DNA of 11,784 bases from NCBI GenBank assembly GCA_964649195.1, contig CAZYPK010000162.1, forward strand, positions 1-11,784, read 5' to 3'. Source of the DNA: JTS-RE9 sp964649195. GTDB taxonomy: Bacteria; Planctomycetota; Phycisphaerae; Phycisphaerales; Phycisphaeraceae. The notes beneath the pieces are model-generated. The model did not search any database, had not been told where the DNA came from, and worked only from the letters and a program-made list of their open reading frames with translations. Positions 6,616 to 11,784 of this stretch are shown one piece after another. The translations under genes were made by a program, and so were the position numbers. Every line of letters begins with the position of its first letter. Position 1 is the first letter of the stretch.

Positions 6616-6898
6616 AGCCGCGACGTAACACGTCGCGGACGTGAGCGGCCTTCAAGGGTGGTCAAGCACACCCTCGACCGCGGAACTCGAACACGACAGG
6701 CATCACATGTGACAACCGCGCGACGGACGCNNNNNNNNNNNNNNNNNNNNNNNNNNNNNNNNNNNNNNNNNNNNNNNNNNNNNNNNNNNNNNNNNNNNNN
6801 NNNNNNNNNNNNNNNNNNNNNNNNNNNNNNTGTTCATCCATCGCGCGATCAACACTCCTTACAGGCTGGGCGCGTCCGCGACTCGTTGAGTCGTGGCT
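6616..6898. repeat. Terminal-inverted-repeat element, copy C, interrupted by assembly gap
   Basis: Same organisation as copy B. The left hairpin is CCGCGACGT-AAC-ACGTCGCGG (6618-6638), a compensated variant, and the right hairpin is at 6876-6896. Without the 100 N the copy is 183 bp, against 184 bp for copy B; the difference is one G in a G-run. It ends 10 bp from the stop codon of the PEP-CTERM gene. Confidence 0.85.
6731..6830. other. Assembly gap of 100 N
   Basis: Exactly 100 N, the usual placeholder for a gap of unknown size. The flanking bases ...CGACGGACGC and TGTTCATCCATC... are directly adjacent in copy B (6533-6554), so the break falls inside a repeat and no base of the unit is missing. 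Confidence 0.98.
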
Positions 6899-6907
6899 TG
6901 CGATCGA

Positions 6908-7481
6908 TTACCGGCGGCGGCGCATCAGCGTGGCGGCAAGGGCCATGCCCACCAGCGAACCGCTCAACGGCTCAGGCACGGCAACGGCCAGATCGGTGAT
7001 CACATTGCCCGGACCGGTGATGGTGTTCTCGAAGGCACCCGTGTCGAAGTTGGTAAAGCCCGTGGTGACAAGCACGTAGGTCGTGCCGGTGCTGAGGTTC
7101 ACACCGTTGAACCCCGATAGACCGATACTGGGAAGGTCGTCATTACCGATGATCACATTCGCAAACTGATCGAGCGGATCAAAGCTGTTCAGGTAAAGGA
7201 ACAAATAGTTGTCCCAATTGACGGGATCGACGGCATCGCTCAGAAAATCATAGCTGCCGGCGGTATCCACCTGAAACGAGAACTCGTGGTACGGCACCGC
7301 AGTACCAACGACCGAAGGCGGCGGGGTCGGCGGATTGTTGGCGACGGGACGATTCCAAACGGGACCGCCAACGGTGGTATCCGTGTACTGATTAGGTCAC
7401 CGCCTGAGCAGCGCTTGCCAGGCTGATCACACAGACTGCCGCCAGCGCGCCGACCACCGATTTCTTAAACATCTCTTTCAT
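6908..7481 (-). CDS. PEP-CTERM sorting-signal protein, frameshifted after the signal peptide
   Basis: The minus strand from ATG 7481 (GAGG 8 bases upstream) encodes MKEMFKKSVVGALAAVCVIS then LASAAQAVT and a TAA stop (7392-7394). This is a complete signal peptide with an AQA cleavage site and nothing after it. One frame over, reading resumes as NQYTDTTVGGPVWNRPVANN and continues without a stop to 6908. The end is VPEPLSGSLVGMALAATLMRRRR, a typical PEP-CTERM sorting tail (PEP, hydrophobic helix, arginines). Removing one base near 7394-7399 would give one 190-residue exported protein. The body (SYDFLSDAV...LFLYLNSFDPL...GNDDLPSIGLSGF...GTTYVLVTTGF) looks beta-rich. The break is either a real one-base insertion or a sequence error. 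In this sequence only the part from GTG 7297 or nearby could be translated as a 129-residue piece without export. Confidence 0.8.
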
Positions 7482-7610
7482 CTCTTTTTCCTCATGTTGA
7501 GTTGTTGCTTTGCCGCGAGCCACATCGGCTGCGGTCGCCATGAATGCGGATGGTAATCTCTTTCAACCTGTATGCAAGCGATAATGGGCGATAATCAGGG
7601 TAAAAGCATT

Positions 7611-7792
7611 GGGAGGGCGAGGCTCCCGCCGAGCCGTTCGTTTGCGAAGCCCGTCTGCGGGCTGAAGCAAACGAAAATCGCGCGACCGGCGATCATGCCT
7701 GATCGTTCATCTGCCGCGCGAGTTTCGTTTGCTCAGGCCCCCAAAGCGGGGCCATCGCAAACGAATCGGCTCGGCGGGAGCCTCGCCCTCCC
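7611..7792. repeat. 182-bp branched cruciform-like palindromic element
   Basis: The outer arms 7611-7635 and 7768-7792 are perfect over 25 bp. After a G-T pair, 11 more bp pair (7637-7647 with 7756-7766). Then each strand carries its own hairpin (AGCCCG-TCTG-CGGGCT at 7648-7663; GGCCCC...GGGGCC at 7737-7754). Then AGCAAACGAAAATCGCGCG pairs with CGCGCGAGTTTCGTTTGCT with one mismatch, and the tip has CGATCA-TGCC-TGATCG. It occupies the region between the PEP-CTERM gene start and the DUF4914-like gene end (7482-7849), which has no supported gene. The left arm recurs at 11737-11784. Confidence 0.85.
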
Positions 7793-7813
7793 ATATGTCG
7801 GAAGGCGCAGACA

Positions 7814-7828
7814 CTCCCCATGTGGGAG
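7814..7828 (-). terminator. Weak hairpin after the DUF4914-like gene
   Basis: CTCCC-CATGT-GGGAG, a 5-bp stem 22 bp past the stop codon on the minus strand. There is no T-run, so this is a weak candidate terminator. Confidence 0.25.
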
Positions 7829-7849
7829 GCGTATTCAAAACTCAGGCCA

Positions 7850-9736
7850 TTACTTCTCGCCCGGCAGCATCGCGTGCATTTCATCCGCGCTGCCGCCGCT
7901 CAAACAGCAATCGATGATCCTGCGGCCAAGGGGCATCAGGTCATCTTCCAGGAAGCCTTCGAGTTGCTCGCGGAAGAAATCCATGAGCAGGCCGGCGCCC
8001 TTGTCGTAGGCTTCGAGGCCCACTTCCTGCTGGGCTTCAACGCGGAGGAAGAAGGGCGGAATGTGTGCCCCTTCAATCACCAGTTGTCTGGGCTGGTAGC
8101 CCAGCAGCGGGCAGCGGGCCGGCTGGATCTGATCGGGACGGAAACGTGCGCCGCCGCGCCGGGCGAGGTATTCGCGCACCAGCCACTGGGGCATGAAGCC
8201 GACCTTCCACGCGCCGACATGTTGATTGGGGATGAGCACGAAAGCGGTGCGGGTGGTGGCTTCGATCTGCTTGAGCATGAGGTTGGCCTGATCGACGCGG
8301 CGGCCGGTGGCGAAGGGCCAGTAGGAGCCGACGCCTTCGGATTCGAGGCCGGTGCCGCCGATGATGGAGGGGTTGCCGTGGCCGCGCGGGGCGACCAGGC
8401 GCCAGAGCCAGGCGAGCGCGGGGGGGAGAATCTGGAGCAGGCCGAGGATGCCGAAGGTGGGATTTTCCTTGGTGCAGGGCGGGGTGCGCACGCCGAAGCT
8501 GCGGATATCGACCGAGACGGGATGATTGACCACATGAGGCACGATATTGCGCGGCACGATGACGCGCGGGTTCGGGCAAGGCTTGCCCGGCGCATCCATG
8601 ATCGGCTCCCAGATCAGCGTGGTGGCGCCGGGAATCGCTTCGATGTTCAGAAACAGCAGCGGCAGCGGCGGATGAACGGTGAGTTGCTCCAGGTGCGGGT
8701 CGGTGCCGTATTGGGTGATGTGATTCACGCGGACGAACCAGGCGTCCTCCGCATCCTTGAGCCAGAGCTTTTTGTTGTCGCGTTGCAGCATGGGCAGGCA
8801 GAGCGCCATGTCATCGGTCACCGGATGGAGTTCGCAGGTGCGGGGCAGGGCGACATGCCGCTCATCGCCGTCGGTGACGTTCCTGCCCAGGAGCAGCCGG
8901 CCATCGGCTTCGCGGTGGGCGTGTTCGAGCATCTCGCTCTTGCCGCCGCCGGAGGCGCCTTCGTGCATGATGGTGATGATGTTGTCGTAGGGTGTGACGA
9001 CCTGCACGGTCGAGCAGTGGGCGGTGACCCATCCTTCCTGTTCACCCTGGCTGATGAGGACGCCATAGACGCCTTTCTTGGCGCTGGGGCCGGGATAGAG
9101 GTTGTAGCTGAACAGTTCATGCACCTTCGACTTGCGGTTGTGTACGACGACCTGCCTGCCGTCGAAGTGGGTATGGCGGAAGGGCGGGGCGACATAGATG
9201 ACGGCGCGGGGTGTGAAGTCGGCGGGCGTCTGCTCCGGGGTGAGCATGCCTTGGAGCATGGCCAGACCGAGCGCGAAAAATCCCGCGTTGGCGGGGCAGA
9301 TGACCAGCGCGGGCAGGCCGGTGGTCTTGTCACCGCAGATGAAAGGGAAGACGGCCAGTTCCTGGGTCTTGAGCCATTCGAAGGTTTCCAGCCGCAAATC
9401 CTGAAAGTCTTTGCCGAAGCGGTCGGAGTAGCGTTCCTTGTTGGAAGGCAGTTTGTCGCCGATGACCATGCACTCGGCGTCGCGGCGTCGCATGTAGCTT
9501 TCGAGATAGTTGGCGGCGATGCCGTTCTTCACGCGGCAGGCCCGGGCCTCGACAACCATGCCTTTGCCGGGCACTTCGTAGGCGACATCCTGCCAGCCGT
9601 CGGGGCCGGGGTTGCGCACGGCGGCTTCAATCAGATCATCGAGACTGCGGGCCACGGTGAAGCCGGGGCAGGCCGAGAGAATCCCGGCTACTTCCTTGGT
9701 GACATTGAACGGCAACGATTCGGTCGCGGTCGGCAT
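7850..9736 (-). CDS. DUF4914-like P-loop protein
   Basis: A 628-residue protein from ATG 9736. The start is fixed by AAGGAGG seven bases upstream; upstream in-frame codons would place the ribosome site inside the gene. Residues 258-269 (HEGASGGGKSEM) form a glycine-rich P-loop similar to the nucleotide loop of ATP-dependent phosphoenolpyruvate carboxykinases. The length, the loop and stretches such as NIEAIPGATTLIWEPIMDAP and RVIVPRNIVPHVVNHPVSVDIRSFGVRTPP fit what I recall of the DUF4914 family; the family name is from memory. No signal peptide or membrane span is seen, so it is probably cytoplasmic. It is divergent from parA with 538 bp between them. A nucleotide-using enzyme or kinase is an inference from the loop; the substrate is unknown. 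Confidence 0.8.
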   Translation of the reverse strand: MPTATESLPFNVTKEVAGILSACPGFTVARSLDDLIEAAVRNPGPDGWQDVAYEVPGKGMVVEARACRVKNGIAANYLESYMRRRDAECMVIGDKLPSNKERYSDRFGKDFQDLRLETFEWLKTQELAVFPFICGDKTTGLPALVICPANAGFFALGLAMLQGMLTPEQTPADFTPRAVIYVAPPFRHTHFDGRQVVVHNRKSKVHELFSYNLYPGPSAKKGVYGVLISQGEQEGWVTAHCSTVQVVTPYDNIITIMHEGASGGGKSEMLEHAHREADGRLLLGRNVTDGDERHVALPRTCELHPVTDDMALCLPMLQRDNKKLWLKDAEDAWFVRVNHITQYGTDPHLEQLTVHPPLPLLFLNIEAIPGATTLIWEPIMDAPGKPCPNPRVIVPRNIVPHVVNHPVSVDIRSFGVRTPPCTKENPTFGILGLLQILPPALAWLWRLVAPRGHGNPSIIGGTGLESEGVGSYWPFATGRRVDQANLMLKQIEATTRTAFVLIPNQHVGAWKVGFMPQWLVREYLARRGGARFRPDQIQPARCPLLGYQPRQLVIEGAHIPPFFLRVEAQQEVGLEAYDKGAGLLMDFFREQLEGFLEDDLMPLGRRIIDCCLSGGSADEMHAMLPGEK

Positions 9737-9743
9737 CAGCCGG

Positions 9744-9750
9744 CCTCCTT
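9744..9750 (-). promoter_or_regulatory. Strong Shine-Dalgarno AAGGAGG of the DUF4914-like gene
   Basis: CCTCCTT on the plus strand, so AAGGAGG on the minus strand, seven bases before the ATG at 9736. It decides the start among several upstream in-frame candidates. Confidence 0.85.
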
Positions 9751-9941
9751 GCATGATGTTGTCAAAACCTGTCGGACGGCAAATCCCACCCGCCGGGCAA
9801 CATAACCGCCCTGGCGCGCAAAACAATCGGCGGGATCATTTCTTCCTCAACTCCGGCACGCGGCGTTTGCGGCTCTTTCGAGCCGGGCGATTATAAGGCA
9901 AACCAAAGGCTGTGCCAGCGGGTGGGGCTGAGGCTCTGCGC

Positions 9942-9979
9942 GGGTGGCTGGGGCTGAGTCCGCGAAGCCCCGGCCACCC
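9942..9979. repeat. 14-bp-stem hairpin of the GGGGCTG family
   Basis: GGGTGGCTGGGGCT (9942-9955) pairs with AGCCCCGGCCACCC (9966-9979) with one G-T pair. A partial direct duplicate (GGTGGGGCTGAGGCTCTGCG) precedes it at 9921-9940. The tail AAACTTCTC follows at 9981-9989, as at 282-290 and, on the other strand, 11550-11558. Confidence 0.75.
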
Positions 9980-9990
9980 AAAACTTCTCG

Positions 9991-10126
9991 GCTCATGTAT
10001 CGAATGTGGTGTCAAGCCCGATGGCGAGGGCCGCCGAGCCGTCGGGGTATCGGCGCCGCGCACAGAATACCCCGACGGCTCGGCGGCCCTCGCCATCGGG
10101 CTTGGCACCACGGCGGGTACATGAGC
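9991..10126. repeat. 136-bp near-perfect hairpin between divergent genes
   Basis: The core arms 10013-10050 and 10067-10104 are perfect over 38 bp with a 16-nt loop. Pairing continues outward (10005-10012 with 10105-10112, including G-T pairs), and GCTCATGTA (9991-9999) pairs with TACATGAGC (10118-10126). The element fills the middle of the 9737-10274 intergenic region, which holds no supported gene. Confidence 0.9.
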
Positions 10127-10205
10127 CAACTTCTCAAACCCCGGCCCCCGGACCCCCGGACCGGGAGCGCGACGATATTTTTCGCATCCCTTCCATTGGG
10201 ACTCC

Positions 10206-10214
10206 TGATATACT
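10206..10214 (+). promoter_or_regulatory. Candidate extended -10 promoter of parA
   Basis: TGATATACT matches the extended -10 pattern TGn-TATAAT with one mismatch, about 60 bp before the parA start. No good -35 box lies at the normal distance. Plausible, not proven. Confidence 0.4.
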
Positions 10215-10255
10215 TTTGCGGTCTGGAAGACCCCCTTGAGGGTGAGTTTCCCCAA

Positions 10256-10271
10256 GACGCATGGAGGCGTC
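10256..10271 (+). promoter_or_regulatory. Small hairpin around the parA ribosome binding site
   Basis: GACGC (10256-10260) pairs with GCGTC (10267-10271), leaving the Shine-Dalgarno GGAGG (10263-10267) mostly in the 6-nt loop, seven bases before ATG 10275. It supports this start and could modulate initiation, though the stem is short. Confidence 0.4.
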
Positions 10272-10274
10272 CGC

Positions 10275-11519
10275 ATGATGACTGACACGTTCACATCGTC
10301 CCCCCCCGGCTCCCCCGGCTCCCCCGCGCCCGCTGCGCCCGATGCCTTGCAGACCGGGCACGATCCTGAAGCAGCGCCGGTTCAGGAGAATGCGGCAGAC
10401 GAAGCTGCGCCAACCGGGTTGCCGATCGTCATCGTGCAAGCGCAGCCGCTGCCGCCGGTGGACCGCCATGCGGGCGATGACGGCTCGGATGAAACATCCG
10501 ATGCGGGTGAAACGCCCGATGCCGGTGAAGCGGTTTCGGTGATCGCTCCGGTGGATCCGCTGCCTCAGCCGCGCGAGCCGCGCATCATTGCGATGATCAA
10601 CCAGAAAGGCGGCGTCGGCAAGACGACCAGCACCGTCAACCTCGGCGCGGGGCTTTCGCATCTGGGCTACCGCGTGCTGCTGATCGATCTCGATCCGCAG
10701 GCCCACCTGACGCTGCACATGGGCATCGACCCGACTTCGCTGGAGCGCAGCAATTATGATCTGCTCACCGATGACGATGTGCCTGCCGCCGAGGTGATGC
10801 GCCGCATCAACGACAACCTTTTCGTGCTGCCTGCGGAAGTGAACCTGGCCGGCGCTGAAACGGAGATGGCCCCGAAGCTGGTCACCGGCCGGGCCCAGCG
10901 CGTGCTCAAGGACAAGCTGGCGGTGTTGATGAAGCCGGCGGGCGCCGGGTGTCGGGTGTCGGGTGTCGCACAGACCGCAACGCAGAACCCGACATCCGAA
11001 TCAACTCCATCCGACACCCGACACCCGAAACCCGAAACCCGGAACTCGGAACCCGGAACTTATTTTGATTACATCCTCCTCGACTGTCCGCCGAGCCTGG
11101 GGCTGCTCACCATCAACGCCCTCTCGTTTGCGAAGGAAGTGTTCGTGCCGATGCAGGCTCACTTTCTGGCGTTGCAGGGGCTGAGCAAGCTGCTCGAAAC
11201 CGTCGGCCACATCCGCAGCGGGTTCAATGCCGATCTGGAAGTGACCGGTGTGATTCTCTGCATGCACGAGAAGCAGACGCTGCTGGCCGCCGAGGTTTCC
11301 GCGGACCTCAACGCCTTTCTCGATGGCAACCGCGACCAGGATGTGCCCTGGCGTCACGCCACGGTGCTGACGCCTTCGATCCGCCGCAACATCAAGCTCG
11401 CCGAGTCCCCCAGCTTCGGCACGACGATCTTCGACTACGCCCCCGACAGCAACGGGGCCGAGGACTACCGCAAGCTGGCGATGGCGGTGGTGAAACAAGG
11501 CGTGAAGCTGGGAAAATGA
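10275..11519 (+). CDS. parA: ParA-family (MinD/ParA) ATPase with repeat-derived insertion
   Basis: A 414-residue protein from ATG 10275, set by GGAGG seven bases upstream; a TTG at 10236 in frame is unlikely. Residues 1-102 are a Pro/Ala/Asp/Glu-rich, probably disordered extension absent from typical ParA (about 260 residues). The ATPase core then begins at RIIAMINQKGGVGKTT with the deviant Walker A (Lys111 and Lys116). It continues with Walker A' LLIDLDPQ (Asp138, Asp140) and Walker B YILLDCPPS (Asp270). Residues of about 222-262 (PAGAGCRVSGVAQTATQNPT and so on) are encoded by the heptad repeat at 10946-11058 and lie just before Walker B. ParA proteins bind ATP and nucleoid DNA to partition chromosomes, plasmids or protein cargo. 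No ParB or parS is visible, though the downstream neighbour is beyond the window. The core is otherwise intact. Confidence 0.92.
   Translation: MMTDTFTSSPPGSPGSPAPAAPDALQTGHDPEAAPVQENAADEAAPTGLPIVIVQAQPLPPVDRHAGDDGSDETSDAGETPDAGEAVSVIAPVDPLPQPREPRIIAMINQKGGVGKTTSTVNLGAGLSHLGYRVLLIDLDPQAHLTLHMGIDPTSLERSNYDLLTDDDVPAAEVMRRINDNLFVLPAEVNLAGAETEMAPKLVTGRAQRVLKDKLAVLMKPAGAGCRVSGVAQTATQNPTSESTPSDTRHPKPETRNSEPGTYFDYILLDCPPSLGLLTINALSFAKEVFVPMQAHFLALQGLSKLLETVGHIRSGFNADLEVTGVILCMHEKQTLLAAEVSADLNAFLDGNRDQDVPWRHATVLTPSIRRNIKLAESPSFGTTIFDYAPDSNGAEDYRKLAMAVVKQGVKLGK
10946..11058. repeat. Heptanucleotide inverted repeat inside parA
   Basis: Three GGGTGTC units (10947-10967) face seven units at 11010-11058: TCCGACA, CCCGACA, CCCGAAA, CCCGAAA, CCCGGAA, CTCGGAA, CCCGGAA. 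The arms 10946-10962 and 11011-11027 are perfect over 17 bp. The whole insert keeps the parA frame open and has a base pattern unlike the rest of the gene. Confidence 0.9.
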
Positions 11520-11542
11520 AGGGGAACTCCGAGCCGGTCCCG

Positions 11543-11639
11543 GGGGTTTGAGAAGTTTGGGGTGGCTGGGGCTGAGGCTCTGCGAAGCCCCGGCAAGGTG
11601 AACCGGGAGAGCCGGGGCTTCGCGGACTCAGCCCCAGCC
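11543..11639. repeat. Hairpin of the GGGGCTG family after parA
   Basis: GGCTGGGGCTGAG...GCGAAGCCCCGGC (11564-11594) pairs with 11611-11639 except for a small internal bulge (GCTCT against GGA). GGGGTTTGAGAAGTT at 11543-11557 is the complement of the sequence at 10128-10142. It could end the parA transcript, but no T-run follows. Confidence 0.75.
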
Positions 11640-11716
11640 GCCCGAATATTTGCCGCAAAAGATGGGCGCACTCCCCAGGGCAAAAGCATATGGCGGGAGA
11701 GCGAAAGCCTCCGGCC

Positions 11717-11784
11717 GGGAGGGCGAGGCTCCCGCCGGGAGGGCGAGGCTCCCGCCGAGCCGTTCGTTTGCGAAGCCCGTCCGC
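11717..11784. repeat. Partial second copy of the cruciform-like element, cut by window end
   Basis: A 20-bp unit GGGAGGGCGAGGCTCCCGCC occurs twice in tandem (11717-11736 and 11737-11756). GAGCCGTTCGTTTGCGAAGCCCGT follows, identical to the left half of the element at 7611-7792. The right half would lie beyond the window. Confidence 0.8.

Noticed and set aside
6427..6898. CRISPR-like array
   Set aside because: The repeats are terminal hairpins of ~184-bp elements with similar interiors, not regular short repeats with unique spacers, and no cas genes are present.
6205..6999. Plus-strand open frame across the repeats and N run
   Set aside because: It is composed of repeat translations (VRDSLSRG repeated) and runs through 100 N.
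7820..9805. Long plus-strand open frame of 661 codons opposite the DUF4914-like gene
   Set aside because: It is the antisense shadow of a GC-rich gene. The minus strand has the strong ribosome site, the P-loop and sensible composition.
10946..11058. Intein or group II intron in parA
   Set aside because: The insert is about 115 bp, with no splice motifs or encoded endonuclease, and it is fully in frame.
1..11784. tRNA or rRNA genes
   Set aside because: No cloverleaf with T-loop consensus or conserved rRNA segment was recognised; the hairpins seen are repeats.

Overview
The window looks like a piece of a draft or metagenome-derived genome of a planctomycete, probably from the Phycisphaerae side of the phylum. 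The reasons are high GC, a PEP-CTERM type exported protein, a FecR-domain exported protein with a Pro/Ala/Asp linker, a roughly 630-residue P-loop protein of the DUF4914 type, a small four-cysteine protein with a CPFLD...RC motif, and very repeat-rich intergenic DNA. A run of 100 N (6731-6830) marks a scaffold join. This assignment is inference from gene content; there is no rRNA or tRNA in the window to settle it.

Layout. 1-429: palindromic intergenic DNA. 430-855 (+): small GNAT-like hypothetical with a lysine-rich tail. 871-1141: nested inverted repeat built of 7-bp units, lying between convergent genes. 1102-1530 (-): tail-anchored membrane protein. 1531-1965: heptad array, palindromes and a 10-bp tandem repeat. 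1966-3378 (+): exported FecR-domain protein. 3379-3859: second heptad array (opposite orientation) and a 202-bp terminal-inverted-repeat element. 3860-5110 (+): NuoD of respiratory complex I, without other nuo genes. 5116-5176: 25-bp perfect hairpin. 5192-6145 (-): XerC/D tyrosine recombinase, probably translated with the four-Cys protein at 6075-6314 (-). 6427-6898: two tandem copies of a ~184-bp element, the second interrupted by the N gap. 6908-7481 (-): PEP-CTERM protein broken by one frameshift just after its signal peptide. 7611-7792: branched cruciform-like element. 7850-9736 (-): DUF4914-like protein. 9737-10274: divergent intergenic region with very long hairpins. 10275-11519 (+): ParA-family ATPase with a long disordered N terminus and an in-frame heptad-repeat insertion. 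11520-11784: two more palindromic elements, the last cut by the window end.

The genes do not form one pathway. They mix housekeeping functions (complex I, chromosome dimer resolution or site-specific recombination, ParA partition or positioning) with exported and unknown proteins. The striking part is the DNA between them. Several separate families of hairpin or inverted-repeat elements occupy almost every gene boundary. One class is organised as degenerate tandem heptanucleotides and occurs at four places, including inside parA, where it adds about 40 residues without breaking the frame. No complete defence or biosynthetic system was found; the best candidate for something undescribed is this heptad-repeat class.
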